DNA of 64,000 nt from Pseudomonas chlororaphis (GTDB lineage Bacteria; Pseudomonadota; Gammaproteobacteria; Pseudomonadales; Pseudomonadaceae), in assembly GCF_001921865.1 (NCBI RefSeq), contig NZ_MSCT01000025.1, forward strand, positions 1 to 64,000, read 5' to 3'. The position numbers were made by a program, and so were the translations under genes. The notes beneath the pieces are model-generated. The model made no database searches. It was not told the DNA's origin and saw only the letters and a list, made by a program, of their open reading frames with translations. Shown here piece by piece: positions 10,084-17,678 of this stretch. Each line of letters begins with the position of its first letter. Position 1 is the first letter of the stretch.

Positions 10084-10160
10084 GCAGGAGCGAGGCTTGC
10101 CCATGGCGCGATATCGCGGATGACGCTGTCGCAGGCCGGCCTCGCCTCTACAGGTCGTGT
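10084..10160. repeat. Degenerate REP pair
   Basis: A decayed version of the REP arrangement (GCAGGAGCGAGGCTTGCCC ... GGCCTCGCCTCTACAGG) in the lsfA-ssuE gap. The arms are recognisable but no longer match precisely, so this is an older copy. Confidence 0.5.
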
Positions 10161-10185
10161 ATCGCATCCACAAAGCAGGGGTTTT

Positions 10186-10212
10186 AAGGCCGTTTCGACG
10201 GCCTATTTTTTT
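10186..10212 (+). terminator. Rho-independent terminator after lsfA
   Basis: A 7-bp stem AGGCCGT (10187-10193) / ACGGCCT (10198-10204) with a TTCG tetraloop and a following run of seven T. It separates lsfA from the ssu operon. Confidence 0.92.
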
Positions 10213-10234
10213 GTCTGGAAAATTTGAATTTTTA

Positions 10235-10263
10235 TATTCATTTGTGGAATAAACAAATGAATA
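10235..10263 (+). promoter_or_regulatory. Inverted repeat upstream of ssuE, candidate operator
   Basis: An 11-bp perfect inverted repeat, TATTCATTTGT (10235-10245) and ACAAATGAATA (10253-10263), separated by 7 nt, inside a very A+T-rich 100-nt block about 100 nt before the ssuE start. The size and AT content suit a LysR-type site such as CysB, which activates sulfonate genes in pseudomonads; the identity of the binder is inference. Confidence 0.5.
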
Positions 10264-10361
10264 AATAAGATTTATGGATATATAAATAGGCTGTTAAGGT
10301 CTGCTCAGCTCAGCGAGATCGCAAACCGCGAATCGCCCATCACCGTAAAGGATATCCCTGC

Positions 10362-10955
10362 ATGCTGGTCGTCTCACTCGGTGGCAGTCCTAGCCAACGC
10401 TCCCGTTCCGGGGTGCTGCTGGAACACGCCAAACGCTGGTTGCAGCAACAAGGTGTGGAAGTGGTCGATTACCAGGTACGGGATTTTCCGGCCGAAGACC
10501 TGCTCCACGCACGCTTCGACAGCCCGATGGTGATCGACCTGTTGCAACAGATCGAACAGGCCGATGGCCTGCTGATCGCCACTCCGGTCTACAAGGCATC
10601 GTTTTCCGGCGCGCTGAAAACCCTGCTCGACCTGCTGCCGGAGCGCGCCCTGAATCACAAGGTAGTGCTGCCGATGGCCACGGGCGGTAGCATCGCCCAC
10701 ATGTTGGCGGTGGACTACGCGCTCAAGCCGGTGCTGTCGGCCTTGAAGGCCCAGGAGATGCTCCAGGGCATCTTCGCCGAGGACAGCCAGATCGCCTACG
10801 GCGAAGGCAGCGCCCAGGCACAGTTGGCACCCGCCTTGGAACAGCGTTTGCGCGAGGCGCTGGAGCAGTTCCACAGCGCCATGGCGCGACGTCCCAAGCC
10901 GCTGGACCCGAATCTGTTGAACGACCGTTTGTTGAGTGCTCGCTGGAGCATTTGA
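10362..10955 (+). CDS. ssuE: NAD(P)H-dependent FMN reductase of the alkanesulfonate system
   Basis: A 197-residue flavodoxin-fold reductase that supplies FMNH2 to the SsuD monooxygenase. The N-terminal phosphate-binding loop LGGSPSQRSRS, the segment TPVYKASFSGALKTLLDLLP and PMATGGSIAHMLAVDYALKP are the recognised family positions for flavin and nicotinamide binding. It is the first gene of an ssuEADCBF operon on this strand; the AT-rich region and inverted repeat upstream probably hold the regulated promoter. A 90-nt gap to ssuA contains no terminator. The length is normal for the family. Confidence 0.95.
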   Translation: MLVVSLGGSPSQRSRSGVLLEHAKRWLQQQGVEVVDYQVRDFPAEDLLHARFDSPMVIDLLQQIEQADGLLIATPVYKASFSGALKTLLDLLPERALNHKVVLPMATGGSIAHMLAVDYALKPVLSALKAQEMLQGIFAEDSQIAYGEGSAQAQLAPALEQRLREALEQFHSAMARRPKPLDPNLLNDRLLSARWSI

Positions 10956-11045
10956 GCCCTACCCGGAATTTGCATCACTCACCTTACTCAGCCGCTAACG
11001 GCTTAGCAGGTGCAGCCAAAACCCAACAGCAAAAAGGAGAGCGCC

Positions 11046-12014
11046 ATGCGCCCTGTGATTTTGCGTCGTGGTCTGGTCGCTCTGCTTGCTGCGGCTGTGT
11101 CCTTCGGCGCCATCGTTCAAGCCCACGCGGCCGAGACCCTGCGTATCGGTTATCAGAAGTACGGCACCCTGGTGCTGCTCAAGGCCAAGGGTTCGCTGGA
11201 GAAGCGCCTGGCGGAGCAGGGCGTGCAGGTGCAATGGACGGAATTCCCCGGCGGCCCGCAGTTGCTGGAAGGCCTGAACGTCGGCTCGATCGACTTCGGC
11301 GTCACCGGCGAAACCCCGCCCGTGTTTGCCCAGGCCGCCGGCGCCGACCTGCTGTACGTGGCCTACGAGCCGCCGGCGCCGACCAGCGAAGCGATCCTGG
11401 TGCCCAAGGGCTCGCCGATCGAATCGGTGGCGCAGCTCAAGGGCAAGAAAGTCGTCCTCAACAAAGGCTCCAACGTCCACTACCTGTTGGTCCGCGCCCT
11501 TGAAGACGCCGGCCTCAAGTACAGCGACATCCAGACCGTGTTCCTGCCGCCGGCCGATGCCCGCGCCGCTTTCGAGCGTGGCAGCGTCGATGCCTGGGTG
11601 ATCTGGGACCCTTACCAGGCGGCGGCCGAGCAACAGCTGCAAGCCCGCACCCTGCGCGACGGCAGCGGCATCGTCGACAACCACCAGTTCTACCTGGCGA
11701 CCAAACCCTATGCGCAGCAGCACCCCGAGGTGATCAAGACCCTGGTGGAAGAAGTGCGCGCGGTGGGTGAATGGTCCAAGGCCAACCCGAATGAGGTGAC
11801 CCAGCAGGTGGCGCCGCTGCTCGGCCTGCCCGCGGACATCACCCTGACCTCGGTGAAACGCCAGGGTTATGGCGCGCAGTTCCTGACCCCGGAGGTGGTG
11901 GCGGCCCAACAGAAAATCGCCGACAGCTTCCACCAGCTCAAGCTGATCCCCAAAGCCCTGAGCATCAAAGACGTGATCTGGACGCCGCCAGCCGCCGTTG
12001 CCAAAGCGCCGTAA
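11046..12014 (+). CDS. ssuA: Aliphatic sulfonate ABC transporter, substrate-binding protein
   Basis: A 322-residue periplasmic binding protein for alkanesulfonates. It has an N-terminal signal peptide (RRGLVALLAAAVSFGAIVQAHA, cleaved before ETLRIGYQK), then the NMT1/SsuA fold with the fingerprint LRIGYQKYGTLVLLKAKGSLE, GVTGETPPVFAQAAGADLLYVA and VDAWVIWDPYQAAAE. The start at 11046 is chosen over an upstream in-frame codon at 11010 because it has the ribosome site AAGGAG and places the signal peptide correctly. It is the second gene of the ssu operon, with ssuD 25 nt downstream. Confidence 0.94.
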   Translation: MRPVILRRGLVALLAAAVSFGAIVQAHAAETLRIGYQKYGTLVLLKAKGSLEKRLAEQGVQVQWTEFPGGPQLLEGLNVGSIDFGVTGETPPVFAQAAGADLLYVAYEPPAPTSEAILVPKGSPIESVAQLKGKKVVLNKGSNVHYLLVRALEDAGLKYSDIQTVFLPPADARAAFERGSVDAWVIWDPYQAAAEQQLQARTLRDGSGIVDNHQFYLATKPYAQQHPEVIKTLVEEVRAVGEWSKANPNEVTQQVAPLLGLPADITLTSVKRQGYGAQFLTPEVVAAQQKIADSFHQLKLIPKALSIKDVIWTPPAAVAKAP

Positions 12015-12039
12015 TTCGATTCCCTTAGGAGACAACTCC

Positions 12040-13188
12040 ATGAGCCTCAATATTTTCTGGTTCCTGCCTACCCACGGCGACGGCCATTACCTTGGCACCG
12101 CCGAAGGCGCTCGCGCCGTCGACCACGGTTACCTGCAACAGATCGCCCAGGCGGCCGACCGTCTCGGTTTCGGCGGCGTGCTGATCCCCACCGGGCGTTC
12201 CTGCGAGGACTCCTGGCTGGTGGCGGCCTCGCTGATTCCGGTGACCCAGCGCCTGAAGTTCCTGGTGGCGCTGCGCCCGGGGATCATTTCCCCGACGGTG
12301 GCGGCGCGTCAGGCGGCGACCCTGGATCGCTTGTCCGGCGGCCGGGCGCTGTTCAACCTGGTGACCGGCGGCGATCCGGACGAACTGGCCGGCGACGGCC
12401 TGTTCCTCAGTCACGAAGAGCGCTACCAGGCGTCGGTGGAGTTCACCCGCATCTGGCGTCGTGTGCTGGAAGGCGAAACCGTCGACTACGACGGCCAGCA
12501 CATCAGCGTGAAGGGCGCCAAGCTGCTCTATCCGCCGATCCAGCAACCGCGTCCGCCGCTGTATTTCGGCGGCTCTTCGGAGGCCGCGCAGGACCTGGCC
12601 GCCGAGCAGGTGGAGATGGTCCTGACCTGGGGCGAACCGCCGGCCGCGGTGGCCGAGAAGATCGAGCAGGTCCGGGCCAAGGCCGCCAAGCAGGGGCGCA
12701 GCGTGCGCTTCGGCATTCGCCTGCACGTGATCGTGCGCGAAACCAACGCCGAAGCCTGGCAAGCGGCCGAACGCCTGATTTCCCATCTGGACGATGACAC
12801 CATCGCCCGGGCCCAGGCGTCCCTGGCGCGTTTCGACTCGGTCGGCCAGCAACGCATGGCGGCCTTGCATGGCGGGCGCCGCGACAAATTGGAAGTCAGC
12901 CCCAACCTCTGGGCCGGCGTCGGCCTGGTACGCGGCGGCGCGGGCACCGCGCTGGTCGGCGATGGTCCGACCGTGGCGGCGCGGATGAAGGAGTACGCGG
13001 ACCTCGGTATCGACACCTTTATCTTCTCCGGTTATCCGCACCTGGAAGAGTCGTATCGAGTGGCCGAGTTGCTGTTCCCGCACCTGGATATCGAACGTCC
13101 CGAGCTGCCCAAGGGGGCCGGGTACGTCAGCCCGTTCGGCGAAATGGTCGCCAACGACATCCTCCCCAAAGCTGCGTCCCAGAGCTGA
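12040..13188 (+). CDS. ssuD: FMNH2-dependent alkanesulfonate monooxygenase
   Basis: A 382-residue bacterial-luciferase-like (TIM-barrel) monooxygenase that splits alkanesulfonates into an aldehyde and sulfite using FMNH2 from SsuE and O2. Recognisable segments are NIFWFLPTHGDGHYLGT at the N-terminus, LVALRPGIISPTVAARQAATLDRLSGGR, NLVTGGDPDELAGDG, FGGSSEAAQDLAAEQ and the C-terminal FIFSGYPHLEESYRVAELLFP. The start at 12040 follows a TTAGGAGA ribosome site. It sits in the order ssuA-ssuD-ssuC, with 9 nt to ssuC, so translation is probably coupled. Length and motifs are typical. Confidence 0.96.
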   Translation: MSLNIFWFLPTHGDGHYLGTAEGARAVDHGYLQQIAQAADRLGFGGVLIPTGRSCEDSWLVAASLIPVTQRLKFLVALRPGIISPTVAARQAATLDRLSGGRALFNLVTGGDPDELAGDGLFLSHEERYQASVEFTRIWRRVLEGETVDYDGQHISVKGAKLLYPPIQQPRPPLYFGGSSEAAQDLAAEQVEMVLTWGEPPAAVAEKIEQVRAKAAKQGRSVRFGIRLHVIVRETNAEAWQAAERLISHLDDDTIARAQASLARFDSVGQQRMAALHGGRRDKLEVSPNLWAGVGLVRGGAGTALVGDGPTVAARMKEYADLGIDTFIFSGYPHLEESYRVAELLFPHLDIERPELPKGAGYVSPFGEMVANDILPKAASQS

Positions 13189-13197
13189 GGCGTGGCC

Positions 13198-13986
13198 ATG
13201 AATAGACAAACCTTGCTGCATCGCCTGGCGCCCTGGGCCCTGCCGCTGCTACTGCTGGCGGTGTGGCAGCTGTCGGTCTCGGCCGGCTGGCTGTCGACGC
13301 GCATCCTGCCGGCACCCAGCGCGGTGATCGCCGCTGGGGTCGAACTGGTCCGCAGCGGCGAAATCTGGACTCACCTGGCCATCAGCGGCTGGCGCGCGGC
13401 GATCGGTTTCCTGATCGGCGGCGGCATCGGCCTGGCCCTGGGTTTCGTCACCGGCCTGTCGAAGTGGGGCGAACGCCTGCTGGACAGCTCGGTGCAGATG
13501 ATCCGTAACGTGCCGCACCTGGCGCTGATTCCCCTGGTGATCCTGTGGTTCGGCATCGACGAGTCGGCGAAGATTTTCCTGGTGGCCCTGGGCACGCTGT
13601 TCCCGATCTACCTGAACACCTATCACGGCATCCGCAACGTCGATCCGGCGCTGGTGGAGATGGCGCGCAGTTATGGCCTGAGCGGTTTTGCCCTGTTCCG
13701 CCAGGTGATCCTGCCCGGCGCCTTGCCGTCGATCCTGGTGGGCGTGCGGTTCGCCCTGGGCTTCATGTGGCTGACGCTGATCGTCGCGGAAACCATTTCG
13801 GCCAGCTCCGGCATCGGTTACCTGGCGATGAACGCCCGGGAATTCCTGCAGACCGACGTGGTGGTGCTGGCCATCGTCATGTACGCCGTACTCGGCAAAC
13901 TGGCTGACCTCGCCGCACGGGGCCTGGAACGCGCCTGGCTGCGCTGGCATCCGGCCTATCAAGTGGCCAAGGGCGGTGCGCAATGA
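13198..13986 (+). CDS. ssuC: Aliphatic sulfonate ABC transporter, permease
   Basis: A 262-residue inner-membrane permease of the BPD_transp_1 superfamily with about six membrane segments and the EAA loop in the form EMARSYGLSGFALFRQVILPGALPSILVG, which docks SsuB. A GTG at 13192 is also in frame, but the ATG at 13198 is better spaced (8 nt) from the GAGG at 13186-13189 and is preferred. The 3' end overlaps ssuB by four bases (ATGA), the usual sign of translational coupling between ABC subunits. Confidence 0.93.
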   Translation: MNRQTLLHRLAPWALPLLLLAVWQLSVSAGWLSTRILPAPSAVIAAGVELVRSGEIWTHLAISGWRAAIGFLIGGGIGLALGFVTGLSKWGERLLDSSVQMIRNVPHLALIPLVILWFGIDESAKIFLVALGTLFPIYLNTYHGIRNVDPALVEMARSYGLSGFALFRQVILPGALPSILVGVRFALGFMWLTLIVAETISASSGIGYLAMNAREFLQTDVVVLAIVMYAVLGKLADLAARGLERAWLRWHPAYQVAKGGAQ

Positions 13987-14789
13987 CGGCTCAACAACCT
14001 CCACGCCTGCTGCGCGGTATTCCGCTGGCGGTGCGCAAACTGCAAAAGACCTTTGGTTCGCGCCAGGTGCTGCGCGAGATCGACCTGCATATCCCGGCCG
14101 GGCAATTCGTTGCGGTGGTCGGCCGTAGCGGCTGCGGCAAGAGTACCTTGCTGCGCTTGCTGGCAGGCCTCGACAAGCCCACTGGTGGGGAGCTGCTGGC
14201 CGGCGCCGCGCCGCTGAGCGAGGCCATCGAGGACACTCGCCTGATGTTCCAGGAGGCGCGCCTGCTGCCCTGGAAGAAAGTCATCGACAACGTTGGCCTG
14301 GGCCTCAAGGGCAACTGGCGCGCGCAGGCCCTGGAAGCCCTGGAAGCGGTCGGCCTGGCCGATCGCGCCAACGAGTGGCCAGCGGCTTTGTCCGGCGGCC
14401 AGAAGCAGCGGGTGGCCCTGGCCCGAGCGCTGATTCACCAGCCGCGCCTGTTGCTGCTGGACGAGCCGCTGGGCGCGCTGGATGCCCTGACCCGGATCGA
14501 GATGCAGCAGTTGATCGAGCGCCTGTGGCAGCAGCATGGCTTCACCGTCCTGCTGGTCACCCACGATGTCAGCGAAGCGGTGGCGGTGGCCGATCGGGTG
14601 ATCCTGATCGAAGAAGGCGAGGTCGGTCTCGACTTGCTGGTGGAGCTGCCGCGTCCGCGGGTGCGGGGCTCCCATCGCCTGGCCGCGCTGGAAGCCGAAG
14701 TCCTCAACCGCGTGTTGTCGCTGCCCGGGTCGCCACCCGAGCCGGAACCCGTTTCACCCTTGCCCACGCAATTGCGTTGGGCGCAGTAA
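13983..14789 (+). CDS. ssuB: Aliphatic sulfonate ABC transporter, ATP-binding protein
   Basis: A 268-residue ABC ATPase. Walker A GRSGCGKST at 47-55, Q-loop at LMFQEARLLPW, ABC signature LSGGQKQR at 136-143, Walker B LLLLDEP at 156-162 and the switch histidine in LLVTHDVSEAV are all present. It starts within the last codons of ssuC (4-nt overlap). A C-terminal tail after about residue 225 is Pro/Glu-rich (SPPEPEPVSPLPTQ), as is common in Pseudomonas SsuB. It powers sulfonate import together with SsuA and SsuC. Confidence 0.94.
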   Translation: MTAQQPPRLLRGIPLAVRKLQKTFGSRQVLREIDLHIPAGQFVAVVGRSGCGKSTLLRLLAGLDKPTGGELLAGAAPLSEAIEDTRLMFQEARLLPWKKVIDNVGLGLKGNWRAQALEALEAVGLADRANEWPAALSGGQKQRVALARALIHQPRLLLLDEPLGALDALTRIEMQQLIERLWQQHGFTVLLVTHDVSEAVAVADRVILIEEGEVGLDLLVELPRPRVRGSHRLAALEAEVLNRVLSLPGSPPEPEPVSPLPTQLRWAQ

Positions 14790-14826
14790 CAACCTCACAC
14801 CCTCTACCACGACAGGAATCAACACC

Positions 14827-15042
14827 ATGACTATCAAGGCCATCAACGTTCGCAACCAGTTCAAAGGCACCATCAAGGAAATCGTCGAAGGCGACGTGCT
14901 GTCGGAAATCGATGTACAGACCGCCTCTGGCATTGTCACGTCGGTGATCACCACCCGTTCGGTCCGCGAGCTGGAGCTGGCGATCGGCAGCGAAGTGATC
15001 GCGTTCGTGAAGTCCACCGAGGTGTCGATCGCCAAGTTGTGA
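14827..15042 (+). CDS. ssuF: TOBE-domain (molbindin-like) protein SsuF
   Basis: A 71-residue protein consisting of one TOBE/molbindin domain (INVRNQFKGTIKEIVEGDVLSEIDV ... ELAIGSEVIAFVKSTEVSIAKL in outline), the fold that binds molybdate in other proteins. It closes the ssu operon, 37 nt after ssuB. A gene of this type was described as ssuF in the P. putida sulfonate operon and found necessary for growth on some sulfur sources, but its biochemical role is not established. A UUCG-loop terminator follows 32 nt downstream. Confidence 0.9.
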   Translation: MTIKAINVRNQFKGTIKEIVEGDVLSEIDVQTASGIVTSVITTRSVRELELAIGSEVIAFVKSTEVSIAKL

Positions 15043-15073
15043 TCGGTGCGCGACAACCGGCCCCGGACGGCGC

Positions 15074-15093
15074 GAGCCCTTCGGGGCTTTTTG
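15074..15093 (+). terminator. Rho-independent terminator of the ssu operon
   Basis: A short GC stem AGCCC / GGGCT (15075-15079 and 15084-15088) with a stabilising TTCG loop and a T run, 32 nt after ssuF. Confidence 0.85.
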
Positions 15094-15144
15094 TTGGGGT
15101 GGGATGGCGTTTGGAGTGAGTGGCGTGGAGAGGTCGAGGCCGTT

Positions 15145-15164
15145 ATCGCGAGCAAGCTCGCGAT
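15145..15164. repeat. Solitary REP core
   Basis: A 20-nt near-palindrome, ATCGCGAGC-AA-GCTCGCGAT, the head of a REP without the TCCTACA tail and without a partner; it ends 7 nt past the stop of the TetR gene. Confidence 0.7.
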
Positions 15165-15170
15165 GGGGTA

Positions 15171-15815
15171 TCAGCCCGCCCGCGGCAGCTCGCGCTTGGG
15201 CAGGTAGGGCGGCAGGTACAGCCCCAGGTAGGCGTCGAACACGCGCATGCCTTCCTCGGCCATGCGCCCGGTGATCTGCCCGTGCTGCTGCACCGAGCGT
15301 GCGTAGACACGGTCGCCCAGCTCCATGGCCAGGGCGAACACATCGACATCCTCGGGCAGCGCCGGCAGTTGGAAGTGCTGGTCGAACAGCTTGTGCATCA
15401 GGTCGCCCAGTTCGATGTCGTGCTGGCGGTCGGCCTGGGTGACCTCGGTGAGGCCGTGCTGGGCGAGGATCAGTTGGCGAGCTGCGGCGTCGTCGCTGTA
15501 GATCTCCAGCATGCGCTGTTCGACCAGGCGCGACAGGTCGCGCCAGTCGCGCAGCGAGGCGTGCTCGATGGGCTCTTGCAGGCAGGCGCGGAACGCCGCG
15601 TGAACGTCGGCGGTCAGGGCCTCGAGCAGGGCAGGAACGCTGGCGAAGAAGTGATAGACCGAGGAGGGCGGGATGTCCGCGCGTTCGGCCACGCTGTAGA
15701 TCGACAGGCTGGCCACGCCCTCGGCGGCGAGCAGGGTGCGGGCGGCGTCGAGTATCGAGTCGATCCGGGCCTGGCTGCGCGCGCGGGGTTTGCGAAGGGG
15801 GGCGGGGCGGGTCAT
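15171..15815 (-). CDS. TetR-family transcriptional regulator
   Basis: A 214-residue regulator. The N-terminal HTH lies at about residues 14-60 (ARIDSILDAARTLLAAEG, then SIYSVAERADIPPSSVYHFF), and the rest is the helical ligand-binding and dimer domain. The start at 15815 has a GAGGAGA ribosome site on the reverse strand; the open frame continues to 16013 but only through REP sequence. It sits between the sulfonate and polyamine operons, convergent with ssu and in the same direction as spuI behind it. In PAO1 a TetR gene, aguR, lies near the same side of spu, but aguAB are not here and this protein cannot be equated with AguR from sequence alone. The ligand is unknown. Confidence 0.88.
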   Translation of the reverse strand: MTRPAPLRKPRARSQARIDSILDAARTLLAAEGVASLSIYSVAERADIPPSSVYHFFASVPALLEALTADVHAAFRACLQEPIEHASLRDWRDLSRLVEQRMLEIYSDDAAARQLILAQHGLTEVTQADRQHDIELGDLMHKLFDQHFQLPALPEDVDVFALAMELGDRVYARSVQQHGQITGRMAEEGMRVFDAYLGLYLPPYLPKRELPRAG

Positions 15816-15880
15816 TACGGTCTCCTCACAGGGCAGCGGGCATTGTACGAGGCGTGTTGTGCGTTGTCTGCCAGGACGCC

Positions 15881-15946
15881 TTCGCGGGCAAGCCTCGCTC
15901 CTACAAGGTTTGCGTTGCTTCTGTAGGAGCGAGGCTTGCCCGCGAT
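15881..15946. repeat. REP pair (inverted)
   Basis: Inverted REP cores of the TTGCCCGCGA variant (TCGCGGGCAAGCCTCGCTCC from 15882 and GTAGGAGCGAGGCTTGCCCG from 15923) lie in the promoter-side gap of the TetR gene. The head differs from the other copies (CGGGCAAG in place of CGAGCAAG), and the change is matched on both arms. Confidence 0.85.
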
Positions 15947-15962
15947 CCGCCGGAAGGCGGCC

Positions 15963-16006
15963 ATAAAAAAACGCCACAGGCTTGTGCGGCCCGTGGCGTT
16001 TTTTTA
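15963..16006 (-). terminator. Terminator after spuI
   Basis: An A-rich tract, a GC stem ACGCCAC / GTGGCGT and a T-rich tract (TTTTTTT) form a symmetric hairpin that can end transcription from spuI and could also act in the other direction. Confidence 0.85.
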
Positions 16007-16017
16007 GTGGCAACCGC

Positions 16018-17394
16018 TTACACGGTATGCAGGTACCAGTTGTACTCGAGGTCGGAGATGGAGTGTTCGAACTCTTCCAGCTCGCTCTCTTTACAGGCCA
16101 CGAAGATATCGATGTATTTCGGGTCGATGTACTTGGCCATGACTTCGCTGTCGTCCAGCTCGCGCAACGCGTCGCGCAGGTTGTTCGGCAGGCTTTGCTC
16201 GTTCTGCTCGTAGCTGTTGCCTTCGGTCGGGGCCGGTGGCTCGATCTTGTTGGTCAGGCCGTGGTGCACGCCCGCCAGGACCGAAGCCATCAACAGGTAC
16301 GGGTTGGCGTCGGCGCCGGCCACGCGGTGCTCCAGGCGGACTGCATCGGCCGACCCGGTCGGCACGCGCAGGGCCACGGTGCGGTTGTCCAGGCCCCAGC
16401 TCGGCGAGTTCGGTACGTAGAACTGCGCGCCGAAACGACGGTAGGAGTTGACGTTCGGGCAGAGGAAGGCCATCTGCGCCGGTAGGGTCTCGAGCACACC
16501 GCCGATCGCGTGACGCAGTGCGGCGTTCTGCTCGGGATCCTCGCTGGCAAAAATATTCTTGCCGTCTTTGTCCAGGACCGAAATATGGACGTGCAGGCCA
16601 TTGCCCGCCTGGCCTGGGTAAGGCTTGGCCATGAAGGTGGTGTCCATCTCATGGTCGTAGGCGATGTTCTTGATCAGGCGCTTGAGCAGTACCGCGTAGT
16701 CGCAGGCTTTGATCGGGTCGGCAACGTGGTGCAGGTTCACTTCGAACTGCGCCGGGGCGCTTTCCTTGACGATGGCGTCGGCGGGGATGCCTTGTTCTTT
16801 CGCGCCTTCGAGAATGTCCTGCAGGCAGTCGACGTATTCGTCGAGGTCGTCGATCAGGTAGACCTGGGTCGAATGCGGGCGCTTGCCGGAGATCGGCGAG
16901 CGTGGCGGCTGTGGCCGGCCGTTCACGTTCTCCTGGTCGATCAGGTAGAACTCCAGCTCGAACGCGGCGCAGATGGTCAGGCCGAGTTCGTCGAACTTGG
17001 TCACGACCTGGCGCAGTACTTCGCGAGGGTCGGCGAAGAAAGGATCGCCTTCGAGTTCGTGCATGGTCATCAGCAGTTGCGCGGTCGGGCGCTTTTGCCA
17101 GGGTTCATTGCACAGGGTGTCGGGGATTGGATAGCAGATCCGGTCGGCATCGCCGATGTCCAGACCCAGGCCGGTGCTTTCCACCGTCGAGCCGTTGATA
17201 TCCAGGGCAAATAAAGAGGCAGGCAGGTTAATGCCCTTCTCGTAAACCTTGTGGAGGCTGGTGCGTTCGATGCGCTTGCCGCGCACCACACCATTCATAT
17301 CCGCAATTAGAAGGTCTACGTACAGAACCTCAGGATGATCCTTAAGGAACGCGTTCGCTTCGTTAAGCTGAACGGCACGCGGGGGTACCGACAT
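16018..17394 (-). CDS. spuI: Gamma-glutamylpolyamine synthetase (glutamine-synthetase family)
   Basis: A 458-residue glutamine-synthetase-like enzyme that joins glutamate to an amine of putrescine or another polyamine, the first step of the gamma-glutamylation route. The N-terminal beta-grasp domain contains VLYVDLLIADMNGVVRGKRI. The catalytic domain shows the metal-binding FELEFYLID, EVNLHHV, GNGLHVHISVLD, NVNSYRRFG and NRTVALRVPTG. It lacks the adenylylation-type tail of true GlnA. It is divergent from the spuA relic and spuB with a 284-nt shared upstream region, matching the spuI/spuA arrangement of PAO1. The amine substrate cannot be told from sequence. Confidence 0.9.
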   Translation of the reverse strand: MSVPPRAVQLNEANAFLKDHPEVLYVDLLIADMNGVVRGKRIERTSLHKVYEKGINLPASLFALDINGSTVESTGLGLDIGDADRICYPIPDTLCNEPWQKRPTAQLLMTMHELEGDPFFADPREVLRQVVTKFDELGLTICAAFELEFYLIDQENVNGRPQPPRSPISGKRPHSTQVYLIDDLDEYVDCLQDILEGAKEQGIPADAIVKESAPAQFEVNLHHVADPIKACDYAVLLKRLIKNIAYDHEMDTTFMAKPYPGQAGNGLHVHISVLDKDGKNIFASEDPEQNAALRHAIGGVLETLPAQMAFLCPNVNSYRRFGAQFYVPNSPSWGLDNRTVALRVPTGSADAVRLEHRVAGADANPYLLMASVLAGVHHGLTNKIEPPAPTEGNSYEQNEQSLPNNLRDALRELDDSEVMAKYIDPKYIDIFVACKESELEEFEHSISDLEYNWYLHTV

Positions 17395-17678
17395 GATGCA
17401 ACACCTTTGTTATTAAAAATAACCGTTGTTAAAAATATCAATCATTGATCTTTTCAGGTTTCAGTCAACCCGAACGGCATGCCGAAGTCAAGCGAGGCCT
17501 TTTTTGCCCTAAAAAAGCGCTCGCAGGGCATTTTTGGGGCGCTTTTAAGGCTGTGCAGGCCTTGGTTGCCGCAGGCTTGAGCGGGCCGTGTTGTATTTTT
17601 TACGGGGGTGTTGTGTAAAAAAATGAACAAGGCTAAGCTCGAATCAAACCCATAACAGCAATAATACCGGGGTGTTTC
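17395..17678. promoter_or_regulatory. Divergent regulatory region between spuI and the spu operon
   Basis: It contains a 13-bp palindrome ATCAAT-C-ATTGAT (17437-17449), near-direct repeats TTATTAAAAAT and TTGTTAAAAAT (about 17410-17436) close to spuI, and on the spu side two interleaved inverted repeats (TGCCCT/AGGGCA, 17505-17510 with 17525-17530; AAAAGCGC/GCGCTTTT, 17513-17520 with 17539-17546). These are good operator or leader candidates for polyamine-responsive control; no protein is assigned. Confidence 0.5.
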
